From NCBI GenBank assembly GCA_002791475.1, contig PFXE01000035.1, positions 1 through 7,596 on the forward strand: a stretch of 7,596 nt of DNA, read 5' to 3'. Position 1 is the stretch's first letter, and every line of letters starts with the position of its first letter. Under the pieces are notes generated by a model. That model saw only the letters and a list, made by a program, of their open reading frames with translations, had not been told where the DNA came from and made no database searches. Origin of the DNA: Candidatus Zambryskibacteria bacterium CG_4_9_14_3_um_filter_40_16. Its GTDB lineage: Bacteria > Patescibacteriota > Minisyncoccia > Phycocordibacterales > Zambryskibacteraceae. A program made the position numbers and the translations under genes. Positions 1 to 5,339 of the stretch are shown here, one piece after another.

Positions 1-1
1 A

Positions 2-361
2 ATTTTGAAAAATTATAAAGGAAATCAACATATAATTTTTGACGGAGCAGCTCGCTCGCTTATTGAAGCGGAAATGTTGGATACTGCTCTTAGATTTTTA
101 AATTTCAAAGATTCGGTGGTAATTTTTCTGAATGTTTCCAGAGAATGGTCAAAAAAACATCTTATGTCCAGAGGGCGGTTTGATGATTTGGATATCTCAA
201 AATTAGAAAAGCGTCTTGATTGGTTTGATGAGGATGTGGTTCCGTCCATAGAATATTATCGCAATAACCCATCCTATTTATTTTTTGAAATAGATGGAGA
301 GCAAAGAATTGAAAAAGTGCATGCTGATATTATGGTGAAAGTAAAAGATTTATTTCTATGA
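2..361 (+). CDS. adk: Adenylate kinase, C-terminal part (5' end outside window)
   Basis: Adenylate kinase interconverts ATP, AMP and ADP in the cytoplasm. The open frame runs in from the left edge, so the N-terminal P-loop is not in the window; the TTG at 5 is not a credible start. What is visible: a DGAAR motif, the equivalent of the family's DGFPR, followed by a QAE-like IEAE segment that normally contacts AMP. Further on, RGRFDD followed by a KRL..F...V.PSIEYY stretch matches the Arg-rich segment after the LID and the C-terminal helix. There is almost no LID insert and no zinc-type Cys, so this is a short-form enzyme. The A-A in DGAAR replaces the usual F-P. The stop overlaps the map start (ATGA), implying translational coupling; adk-map adjacency is classic in ribosomal-protein operons. 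The alternative is another P-loop NMP kinase such as a UMP/CMP kinase type. Confidence 0.8.
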   Translation: MLKNYKGNQHIIFDGAARSLIEAEMLDTALRFLNFKDSVVIFLNVSREWSKKHLMSRGRFDDLDISKLEKRLDWFDEDVVPSIEYYRNNPSYLFFEIDGEQRIEKVHADIMVKVKDLFL

Positions 362-1131
362 TTTTTAAAAAAACAGAAGAAGAAGTTGAACTTCTAAAGG
401 AGGGCGGACAAAGACTTGCTCTCATATTGGATATTTTGGCGAAAAATACAAAACCAGGCATAAGTACCAACGAGCTTAACGAAATAGCCGTTTCTCTAAT
501 AAAAGAGAGAGGGGACACTTCGGCTTTTCTTCACTATAAACCAGAGGGTGCGAAAAGAAAGTACCCGGCCGCGCTTTGCGTCTCAATAAACGATGAAATT
601 GTCCACGGCGTATCCAATGAATCGCCCGCAATTATTAAAGACGGAGATGTGGTAAGTATTGACCTAGGTTTGACACACAAAGGGCTTATCACGGACTCCG
701 CCATAACAGTAGGTGTTGGCAATATAAGCAAAGAGGATAGTAAGTTAATAAAGGTTACCCAAGAAGCGCTCTCGGCGGGTATAAAAAACGCAAAGGCGGG
801 AGGAAATGTCGGAGACATAGGGTATGCGATAGAAGCAGTTGCAAATAGGAACGGTTTTAAGGTGGTGGAAGGGTTGTGTGGGCATGGTGTGGGCTATAAA
901 GTACACGAAGACCCGTATGTGCCCAATTATGGGACACTAGGGGACGGGATAGTGCTCGAGGAGGGAATGGTGATAGCAATAGAGCCAATGCTCACAAACG
1001 GTACCGGCAAGATAATTTTGGGTAAAGATGGATTTACCTTTAAAACAAAAGACAAAACAAGATCCGCGCATTTTGAACACACTGTCGCCATTAGAAAAAA
1101 CGGTCCAGTTATTTTAACCAAACTGAAATAG
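358..1131 (+). CDS. map: Methionine aminopeptidase, type I
   Basis: This enzyme removes the initiator Met from nascent proteins in the cytoplasm, a di-metal reaction. The 257-aa length is normal for the type Ia family. All expected active-site residues can be placed: His83 (in VHGV), metal ligands Asp102 (SIDLG) and Asp113 (TDSA), His176 (CGHGVG), His183 (VHEDP), Glu209 (AIEPM) and Glu240 (FEHT). No N-terminal SH3 or zinc-finger extension is present. The ATG at 358 overlaps the adenylate kinase stop as ATGA, which fixes the start; no clear Shine-Dalgarno is seen, so termination-reinitiation is the likely way it is translated. Nothing looks broken. The identification is secure. Confidence 0.97.
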   Translation: MIFKKTEEEVELLKEGGQRLALILDILAKNTKPGISTNELNEIAVSLIKERGDTSAFLHYKPEGAKRKYPAALCVSINDEIVHGVSNESPAIIKDGDVVSIDLGLTHKGLITDSAITVGVGNISKEDSKLIKVTQEALSAGIKNAKAGGNVGDIGYAIEAVANRNGFKVVEGLCGHGVGYKVHEDPYVPNYGTLGDGIVLEEGMVIAIEPMLTNGTGKIILGKDGFTFKTKDKTRSAHFEHTVAIRKNGPVILTKLK

Positions 1132-1152
1132 TATATTAATTTACAAAAGTTT

Positions 1153-1161
1153 TGTTATAAT
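1153..1161 (+). promoter_or_regulatory. Extended -10 promoter for ndk
   Basis: TGT followed by a perfect TATAAT (1156-1161) forms an extended -10 element in the short map-ndk gap. The -35 region at the right distance is poor, as is common for extended -10 promoters. Transcription would begin near 1168, giving a leader of about 22 nt with no Shine-Dalgarno. Confidence 0.55.
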
Positions 1162-1190
1162 TTTCTTTCTTACAAATATTAATAAACAAA

Positions 1191-1796
1191 ATGGAACACC
1201 CCAAAATAGAGAAAACGCTGACGATAATAAAGCCGGACGGAGTACAGAGGTCTCTTATCGGTGAAATTATAAAAAGATATGAAAGAATTGGTTTAAAACT
1301 CGTGGCTGTTAAAATGGTTGTACCCTCCGAAGAAATGATAGAAGAGCACTATACTCTTGATAAAACCTGGAAAGAACGCACCGGCAGAAAAACAATTGAA
1401 AGTTATTTAAACAAAGGACTCAAGCCACCTTCCGAAGACCCTCTTGTGCTTGGAGAATCAATAATCACATCTCTAAAAAAATATATGACGGCTGGTCCCG
1501 TGGTGGTGATGGTTTGGCAGGGAGCCAATGCCGTTGCGGTGGTTAGAAAAATTACTGGCAGTACCGAACCTCTGACTTCTGATGTCGGAACAATCAGAGG
1601 AGACTTGATGTTGGATTCTTATTTTCTGGCTGATAATGATAAAAGGTCTGTAAGAAATATCGTTCATGTATCCGGTTCGGTGGATGAAGCTAAAAATGAA
1701 ATCAATCACTGGTTTCAAGAAGAAGATTTGATCAAATACCAACTTGTTGGAGAAAAAATTCTTTACGATGTAAATATTGACGGAATTTTAGAGTAA
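1191..1796 (+). CDS. ndk: Nucleoside diphosphate kinase, long form
   Basis: NDK transfers the gamma phosphate of ATP to other nucleoside diphosphates through a phospho-histidine. Seen: the N-terminal TLTIIKPDGVQR strand with Lys14, HY at 53-54, MTAGPVVVMV (99-108), Arg119, a GSTEP turn (123-127), GTIRGD (133-138), then Asn156 and catalytic His159 in NIVH. At 201 aa it is about 50-60 residues longer than the usual 135-150. Roughly 25 extra residues lie between HY and the TAGPV strand, about 9 between GTIRGD and the catalytic loop, and the rest in a C-terminal tail. The usual HGSDS after the catalytic His reads HVSGS, so the Asp is lost. The ATG at 1191 puts the core motif at its normal distance from the N-terminus. 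No Shine-Dalgarno is seen. Family assignment is secure; the inserts may change oligomerisation. Confidence 0.95.
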   Translation: MEHPKIEKTLTIIKPDGVQRSLIGEIIKRYERIGLKLVAVKMVVPSEEMIEEHYTLDKTWKERTGRKTIESYLNKGLKPPSEDPLVLGESIITSLKKYMTAGPVVVMVWQGANAVAVVRKITGSTEPLTSDVGTIRGDLMLDSYFLADNDKRSVRNIVHVSGSVDEAKNEINHWFQEEDLIKYQLVGEKILYDVNIDGILE

Positions 1797-1984
1797 TCAT
1801 TCCTTGAAAAAACTAGAAAGTTTTAGAAAATCTTTTTTTGTTGTCCCGTCATATTTTTTTCTAGAAAAAAATATAAAAAACTTTTTGAGGGTCAAAAAAC
1901 ACAAAAAACTAAAGCTTTTTTGGTCTCCCATCTTCCTCTATCCTTGCAAACGTTTTATAATGTTTTTTGTGCTTGTGGATGGAG
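1797..1984. other. AT-rich, palindrome-dense intergenic stretch
   Basis: I find no credible gene here. An open frame from TTG 1804 to 1989 exists, but its product is a Lys/Phe run typical of AT-rich spacer. Structures seen: a weak A/U stem at 1815-1837 (AGAAAG against CTTTTT, with an inner TTT/AAA) ending in a T run, possibly the ndk terminator; a perfect palindrome at 1851-1874; a TTTTTGA-GGG-TCAAAAA hairpin at 1882-1898; and a lone TATAAT at 1956-1961. Confidence 0.5.
1851..1874. repeat. Perfect 24-bp palindrome with T7/A7 tracts
   Basis: The left half is ATA, seven T, CT; the right half is its exact reverse complement (AG, seven A, TAT), with no spacer and CTAG at the centre. As RNA it would be a weak A-U hairpin; as DNA the phased A/T tracts could be a bend or a dimeric protein site. 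Function unknown. Confidence 0.75.
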
Positions 1985-1990
1985 TATAAT
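1985..1990 (+). promoter_or_regulatory. -10 box for the candidate structured RNA
   Basis: A perfect TATAAT. Seven nucleotides downstream lies G1998, exactly where the closing helix of the predicted RNA begins, which is the geometry expected of a real start site. No good -35 is visible. A second TATAAT at 1956-1961 could give a longer transcript. Confidence 0.5.
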
Positions 1991-1996
1991 GTTAGT

Positions 1997-2175
1997 AGGG
2001 TTATTTGGCATATTATCTAGATTAAATCATTTTTAGGGAAACCAATATAATTTTGTTTCGATGAGCGCTTCGGCATTCTGACGGATAAAATTGAGGATTC
2101 CCACCTAGTATTTCACTAGGGCAATATGACCAAGTAACCCGAATGGAAAAACGCACGCAAGTGCGTTTTTCCATT
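1997..2175 (+). ncRNA. Candidate structured non-coding RNA (6S-like topology)
   Basis: I do not recognise a sequence family, but the fold is strongly indicated. Closing helix P1: 1998-2014 (GGGTTATTTGGCATATT) pairs with 2123-2140, 17 pairs including one T-G wobble and a single bulged A at 2129. A 21-nt unpaired strand follows (2015-2035). Helix P2: GGGAA 2036-2040 with TTCCC 2098-2102, CC/GG 2042-2043 with 2095-2096, AATTTTGT 2049-2056 with ATAAAATT 2085-2092, topped by an imperfect stem on a C(TTCG)G tetraloop (2068-2073). P3: CCTAGT 2104-2109 with ACTAGG 2115-2120. A -10 box sits just before P1 and an intrinsic terminator just after it, so it looks like an independent transcript of about 175 nt. 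Long closing stem, unpaired 5' bubble strand, terminal stem and small hairpin on the 3' side resemble 6S RNA; this is inference only. A riboswitch for the next gene is the alternative. Confidence 0.55.
2142..2175 (+). terminator. Intrinsic terminator with GCAA tetraloop, probably bidirectional
   Basis: A perfect 15-bp stem, AATGGAAAAACGCAC with GTGCGTTTTTCCATT, around a GCAA (GNRA) loop at 2157-2160. The core CGCAC-GCAA-GTGCG followed by TTTTT (2152-2170) is a canonical terminator; the matching A5 on the other side makes it usable in both directions. It separates the candidate RNA from the next gene. Confidence 0.8.
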
Positions 2176-2183
2176 ATACGCAC

Positions 2184-2201
2184 GCCTGTTCTAATACAGG
2201 C
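2184..2201. promoter_or_regulatory. Inverted repeat GCCTGT-N6-ACAGGC upstream of a -10 box
   Basis: Perfect 6-bp arms (2184-2189 and 2196-2201) lie immediately upstream of the TATAAT at 2209-2214, across the -35 to -10 spacer. The location fits a repressor or activator operator, or an extra hairpin after the terminator. Confidence 0.35.
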
Positions 2202-2208
2202 AAGAGGA

Positions 2209-2214
2209 TATAAT
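2209..2214 (+). promoter_or_regulatory. -10 box for the membrane protein / beta-CASP pair
   Basis: TATAAT ends only 11 nt before the ATG at 2226. A start near 2221 would leave a leader of about 5 nt, so the mRNA would be nearly leaderless; this fits the absence of a Shine-Dalgarno at a usable distance. The -35 region is weak. Confidence 0.5.
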
Positions 2215-2225
2215 ATTAAAATCAA

Positions 2226-2642
2226 ATGGGAAAAAATATTTTTTTGTTACCCGCTCTAATAATCTCTGTTGTTGTTCTGGCGCTCCATCTACTTGCTTTA
2301 GAGTATTTTCTTTACTGGACACATGGATGGTTTGATTTGCTTATTCACGCGCTTGCAGGAGCAATGATAGGGTTTATTTCAGTTTGGGTGTTGTCACGCT
2401 CTAAATCAATTTTTTTCGTAAAACCCTTTAAGTTTTTTTTAATTATATTTATAACAACCTCACTTATTAGTATTTCCTGGGAAATATTTGAATTTATTTT
2501 TGGTTTGACATTTACTTCTTTAAATTATGTTCAAGACACAATCCTTGATATAGTTATGACTGTTTTGGGTGGTATGACAGTGTTTTTGTATTTAGTTTTC
2601 ATATCAAAATTCTTCTTAAAAGAAAAACCAAATGCCGAGTGA
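2226..2642 (+). CDS. Four-helix membrane protein, DUF2238/YjdF-like
   Basis: The 138-aa product is an integral membrane protein of unknown function. Predicted membrane segments are about 5-27, 36-57, 67-90 and 103-128, with a short Lys-rich C-terminus. Three conserved-looking patches stand out: WFDLLIHALAGAMIG (35-49), WEIFEF (85-90) and DTILDIVMTVLGG (104-116). Acidic, His and Trp residues within or next to helices in this order recall the DUF2238/YjdF and VanZ-like groups, from memory of the pattern rather than a search. The ATG at 2226 follows a -10 box closely and no Shine-Dalgarno is seen. Its last 11 nt overlap the start of the beta-CASP nuclease gene, so the two are probably translated together, though no functional link is known. 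Confidence 0.8.
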   Translation: MGKNIFLLPALIISVVVLALHLLALEYFLYWTHGWFDLLIHALAGAMIGFISVWVLSRSKSIFFVKPFKFFLIIFITTSLISISWEIFEFIFGLTFTSLNYVQDTILDIVMTVLGGMTVFLYLVFISKFFLKEKPNAE

Positions 2643-4020
2643 AGCAAAAGAATGGTCAGTAATTTTTTGGAGTGGGGTAAATACCGTTACGGGTGCGAAT
2701 TTTATGCTGGAAGGTCAAAATGTGCGGATACTTATAGATTGCGGAATGGTTCAGGGCGGTTCCGATTCAGAGAAAGAAAACAACAAATCATTCCCATATG
2801 ATCCCTCTTCCATAGACCATCTTTTTGTTACTCATGCGCATATGGACCATGTTGGAAGGATTCCAAAGCTTGTCAAAGACGGTTTCCACGGCAAAATTTA
2901 TTCTACCCCCGAAACCAAAAGTCTGGCGAAACTCATGCTTGCCAATGCGGCCGGCATACAAGAAAGCCAATCAAAAGAACGCGGAGCCCCTCCTATTTTT
3001 GACAAACAGGACGTTGATAAATCCTTTGTGTTTTGGGAGACGATTGACTACCACCAGGAAAAATTAATAAACCAAAGTTTTTCCGTAAGAGTGTTGGATG
3101 CCGGTCATATACTTGGTTCTTCAATGTATGAGTTTGTTTGTAAAAAAGAAGACGGCAAGAGTTTTAAAATAGTTTTTACCGGAGATGTGGGCAATTCGCC
3201 TTCCATTCTCCTTAGGGATACAGAGCCGATTACGGGCACGGATTATTTGGTAATGGAAAGCGTTTATGGAGACAGGAATCACGAACCAAAAGAGTTCAGA
3301 GATAGAAAGTTTAAAGAAGTGGTGATTGATTCAATAAAGAATAAAGGCACTCTACTCATCCCGGCCTTTTCTCTTGAGAGAGCGCAAACCATTCTTTACG
3401 AGTTAAACAAATTGATTGAAAGCGCAGTTATACCCAAGATTCCCGTTTTTCTTGATTCACCCCTGGCAATAGAATTAACAACAATATACGAAAGTATAAC
3501 CTCCTTATATAACGAAAAAGTTCGTTCCGAAATTTCAAAAGGGGACGATATTTTTGATTTCCCCAGATTGAAAGAAACCGCCCGTTCCTGGGAATCAAGA
3601 AAAATATTTAAAACTCCGAACCCAAAAATAATAATTGCGGGATCAGGTATGTCTACTGCCGGCAGAGTCCTTTCTCATGAAAAATATGTTTTACCGGATA
3701 AAAATTCAACACTGCTTTTGGTCGGATACCAAGCTCCCGGTACGCTGGGGCGCGAAATTCAAAGTGGGGCCAAAGAAGTTATGATTGGTGATGAGATAAC
3801 TAAAGTTAATGCGCAGATAATAACGATAGACGGATATTCCGCGCACAAAGATAGTGACCATTTGGTGGAGTTTGTCGGAGAATCTTCCTCATCAATCAAG
3901 GGGGTGTTTATTGTGATGGGAGAACCGAAATCGGCGCGTTTTCTGGCACAGCGCTTGAGAGATGATGTCGGGGTAAAAGCCGTTACTCCAGAACCCGCCA
4001 AAACATACCCCCTATCCTAA
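2632..4020 (+). CDS. Metallo-beta-lactamase / beta-CASP ribonuclease (COG1236-type)
   Basis: This belongs to the family of zinc-dependent RNA nucleases that includes CPSF73/Ysh1 and bacterial YSH1-like exonucleases; RNA processing or decay in the cytoplasm is the expected role. Over 462 aa the whole signature is present: motif 2 HAHMDH (68-73), motif 3 DAGH with His159, motif 4 FTGDVG with Asp185, beta-CASP motif A Glu209 in ESVYGDR, motif B His349 after GSGMSTAGRVLSH, and motif C His405 in GYSAHKD. The beta-CASP domain lies at about 210-370. Near the C-terminus the family's common VHGE strand reads VMGEP (428-432), so its His is replaced by Met. There are no KH domains. The start is the ATG inside the end of the upstream gene. 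The stop TAA overlaps the stop of convergent rplT. Confidence 0.93.
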   Translation: MPSEAKEWSVIFWSGVNTVTGANFMLEGQNVRILIDCGMVQGGSDSEKENNKSFPYDPSSIDHLFVTHAHMDHVGRIPKLVKDGFHGKIYSTPETKSLAKLMLANAAGIQESQSKERGAPPIFDKQDVDKSFVFWETIDYHQEKLINQSFSVRVLDAGHILGSSMYEFVCKKEDGKSFKIVFTGDVGNSPSILLRDTEPITGTDYLVMESVYGDRNHEPKEFRDRKFKEVVIDSIKNKGTLLIPAFSLERAQTILYELNKLIESAVIPKIPVFLDSPLAIELTTIYESITSLYNEKVRSEISKGDDIFDFPRLKETARSWESRKIFKTPNPKIIIAGSGMSTAGRVLSHEKYVLPDKNSTLLLVGYQAPGTLGREIQSGAKEVMIGDEITKVNAQIITIDGYSAHKDSDHLVEFVGESSSSIKGVFIVMGEPKSARFLAQRLRDDVGVKAVTPEPAKTYPLS

Positions 4021-4370
4021 CCCTTCTTCATTACTTGCTCTCCAAGTTTGTTGAATACTTCAATATTATCTTGTGAAAGTTCTGATAGGATTTTTCTATC
4101 CAGATTGATTTTATTTTTTTTCAAAGCTCCAATAAATTTGCTGTATGAAAACCCCAAAGGACTAAGAGCGGCATTAATCCTGACATTCCAAAGGCGACGA
4201 AAATCTCCCTTCTTGTCTTTTCTGTGCGCAAAGGCGTAGGTGCCCGCGTGTACCAAGGCCTCGTTCGCCGCCCTTTCTTTTTTACTTCTGCCAAAACGGT
4301 ATCCCTTGGCTTGTTTTAGAATATTCCTTCTGCTTTTAAGGGCATTTAAGCCCTTTTTTACTCTTGTCAT
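4017..4370 (-). CDS. rplT: 50S ribosomal protein L20
   Basis: L20 binds 23S rRNA early in large-subunit assembly and in many bacteria represses its own operon. The 117-aa length is normal. Signature stretches: MTRVKKG at the N-terminus, AKGYRFGRSK (21-30), the highly conserved DFRRLWNVRINAA (56-68), and GFSYSKFI.ALKK (73-85) followed by LDRKILSEL. The ATG at 4370 shares its A with the TAA of a 22-codon upstream frame (TAATG); no Shine-Dalgarno is visible, which suggests reinitiation. It is the last gene of infC-rpmI-rplT. Its TAG overlaps the TAA of the convergent beta-CASP gene, and there is no terminator hairpin between them. Confidence 0.97.
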   Translation of the reverse strand: MTRVKKGLNALKSRRNILKQAKGYRFGRSKKERAANEALVHAGTYAFAHRKDKKGDFRRLWNVRINAALSPLGFSYSKFIGALKKNKINLDRKILSELSQDNIEVFNKLGEQVMKKG

Positions 4371-4438
4371 TACATTAGTTCAATAAGTTTAATAAATTCC
4401 GCTTCGCTCATAAGTTGTATAAGTTTTTTACTGGTCAT
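4370..4438 (-). CDS. Possible 22-codon leader peptide before rplT
   Basis: The frame opens with ATG at 4438, reads MTSKKLIQLM then SEAEFIKLIELM, and stops with TAA at 4372-4370, sharing one base with the rplT ATG. An in-frame TAA two codons upstream fixes the start. The product would be an amphipathic helix (Leu/Ile alternating with Lys/Glu). The start codon lies exactly in the loop of the leader hairpin, so folding could control access to it. Only a weak GGA precedes it. It could also be chance; length alone is not evidence. Confidence 0.35.
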   Translation of the reverse strand: MTSKKLIQLMSEAEFIKLIELM

Positions 4439-4454
4439 AACTTATCCAACTTAT
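4410..4454 (-). promoter_or_regulatory. Hairpin in the rpmI-rplT spacer (candidate L20 control element)
   Basis: In the minus-strand transcript, ATAAGTTGGATAAGTT (4454-4439) pairs with AACTTATACAACTTAT (4425-4410): 15 of 16 positions, one G-A mismatch, 13-nt loop. There is no U-tract, so it is not an intrinsic terminator. L20 is known to autoregulate through leader RNA in E. coli and B. subtilis; that this hairpin does so is inference. Confidence 0.6.
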
Positions 4455-4480
4455 TCAACTTTTACAACTTCCTAACTTTC
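4439..4480. repeat. Tandem 9-nt repeats, AACTTNNNN type, about 4.5 copies
   Basis: On the plus strand, AACTTATCC, AACTTATTC, AACTTTTAC, AACTTCCT and AACTTTC run head to tail. On the transcribed strand these are repeated AAGTTG units. The first two form one arm of the leader hairpin; the third offers an alternative partner, since AAGTTGTA 4470-4463 can pair with TACAACTT 4419-4412. Competing folds are therefore possible. Confidence 0.75.
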
Positions 4481-4665
4481 TATATGTTAGCTAAAAAACG
4501 ACTTTTGTTTTTGTTAGAAAATTTTAGAGACACCCCTCTTTTTTTGGCCAGCTGTTTACCGCGACGCTCCTTAGCATTGAAGTGGTTAATCCCAGATTTT
4601 CTGGCTAAAATTTTACCGCGTTTTGTTACTTTTATCCTTTTGCTATAGGATTTGTTGGTTTTCAT
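4480..4665 (-). CDS. rpmI: 50S ribosomal protein L35
   Basis: L35 is a small basic protein of the large ribosomal subunit. MKTNKSYSKRIKVTKRGKI at the N-terminus is the family hallmark (MKTNKS..KR.KVT..GKI), followed by a basic body with RKSGINH and KERRGKQLAKKRG. The 61-aa product has a slightly long C-terminal tail (SNKNKSRFLANI). I chose ATG 4665; an in-frame TTG at 4671 would add only Met-Ser, comparable to the MPK that precedes MKTNKS in other bacteria. It lies 60 nt after infC and 109 nt before rplT, the standard infC-rpmI-rplT order. No strong Shine-Dalgarno is seen. Confidence 0.93.
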   Translation of the reverse strand: MKTNKSYSKRIKVTKRGKILARKSGINHFNAKERRGKQLAKKRGVSLKFSNKNKSRFLANI

Positions 4666-4725
4666 GCTCAAATTTCTAATGAGTTTATAATCTTACAGAT
4701 TTATTGATTTTTGTCTACCTTTGGC

Positions 4726-5247
4726 TTATATCGTCTGTTTACCGCGTTCAATCAAGACGGTCAGCCCCTTCGGACTCTTTTGGGGACTGTTGGGCATTTT
4801 GAAGTCTTCAGATACAAGATTAAGAAACCGGTCCATTCTCTCTTTCAGAAATTTTTGGTCTAAATATTTAGAACGCCCTGGTAGGAATAAATCTATTTTT
4901 ATCCTGTTTCCTTCTCGGAGCCACTCTGATGTTTTTTTTGCTTTAAGCGTCAGGTCATGCTCTCCCGTTCCAATTTTTATCTGAATATTTTTTATTTCAA
5001 CTACCCTGGATTTTGTTTTTGATTCCCTGCTCTTTTTATTTTCCATGTACTGGAATTTTCCATAGTTCATTATTTTACCAACGGGGGGCGAAGCATTTGG
5101 AGAAATTTCTATCAAATCTTCTCCCAATTCCTCCGCTTTTTTAAGAGCGTCAGACAAAGACAACACACCGAAGTTCTCGCCTTCAGGTCCTATAATCCTA
5201 AGTTCAGTAGCTTGGATTTGATGATTTATTCTTGTTCGTTGGCTCAA
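4726..5247 (-). CDS. infC: Translation initiation factor IF-3
   Basis: IF-3 binds the 30S subunit, prevents premature 50S joining and checks the start codon and initiator tRNA. The 173-aa protein has the N-domain from RINHQI (6-11) through GVLSLSDALKKAEELGEDLIEISPN to PPVGKIMNYGKF (54-65), a Lys/Arg-rich linker at about 67-82, and the C-domain from VEIKNIQIKI (83-92) with EHD, SEWLREGNRIKIDLFLPGR and a C-terminal LTVLIERG. The N-domain usually reads PPVCRIMDYGKF, so Cys and Asp are replaced. The start is TTG: an in-frame stop lies five codons upstream, and no ATG or GTG starts the conserved N-terminus. Rare infC starts underlie IF-3 autoregulation in E. coli, which may apply here. It has its own promoter. 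Confidence 0.96.
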   Translation of the reverse strand: MSQRTRINHQIQATELRIIGPEGENFGVLSLSDALKKAEELGEDLIEISPNASPPVGKIMNYGKFQYMENKKSRESKTKSRVVEIKNIQIKIGTGEHDLTLKAKKTSEWLREGNRIKIDLFLPGRSKYLDQKFLKERMDRFLNLVSEDFKMPNSPQKSPKGLTVLIERGKQTI

Positions 5248-5276
5248 AGACTTGTAGTTTTATATGTATACTCACA

Positions 5277-5305
5277 TTTATAGCATATTTTGTTTGGAAT
5301 AGCAA
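5277..5305 (-). promoter_or_regulatory. Promoter of the infC-rpmI-rplT operon
   Basis: On the minus strand, TTGCTA (5305-5300) is separated by 17 nt from TATAAA (5282-5277), which is preceded by TGC, an extended -10. Transcription would start near 5270, leaving a leader of about 22 nt before the TTG of infC, too short for a classic L20 leader upstream of infC. Confidence 0.6.
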
Positions 5306-5339
5306 TAAAATAACAATATTTGCTAATGATATCAATTAA

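Noticed and set aside
1140..1161. TTTACA as the -35 of the ndk promoter
   Set aside because: Only 10 nt separate it from TATAAT, too short for a normal promoter; the extended -10 explains the site better.
1804..1989. 61-aa plus-strand frame from TTG after ndk
   Set aside because: Lys/Phe-rich translation of A/T tracts, no ribosome site, runs through the palindromes and the promoter of the candidate RNA.
2036..2084. Hammerhead ribozyme core (GAAA and CTGACGG present)
   Set aside because: The core needs CTGANGA followed by a stem and then GAAA; here the last A is G and the order and stem connections do not fit.
2036..2102. Known riboswitch such as c-di-GMP-I, purine or TPP in the structured RNA
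   Set aside because: GGGAAACC only superficially resembles the c-di-GMP GGCAAACC; the other conserved core segments of these classes are absent.
2022..2225. 67-aa minus-strand frame over the structured RNA
   Set aside because: It runs through paired helices and the terminator; composition is not protein-like.
4439..4480. CRISPR array or plasmid-type iterons
   Set aside because: Units are only 9 nt without spacers, lie in a ribosomal operon spacer, and are explained better by RNA hairpin formation.
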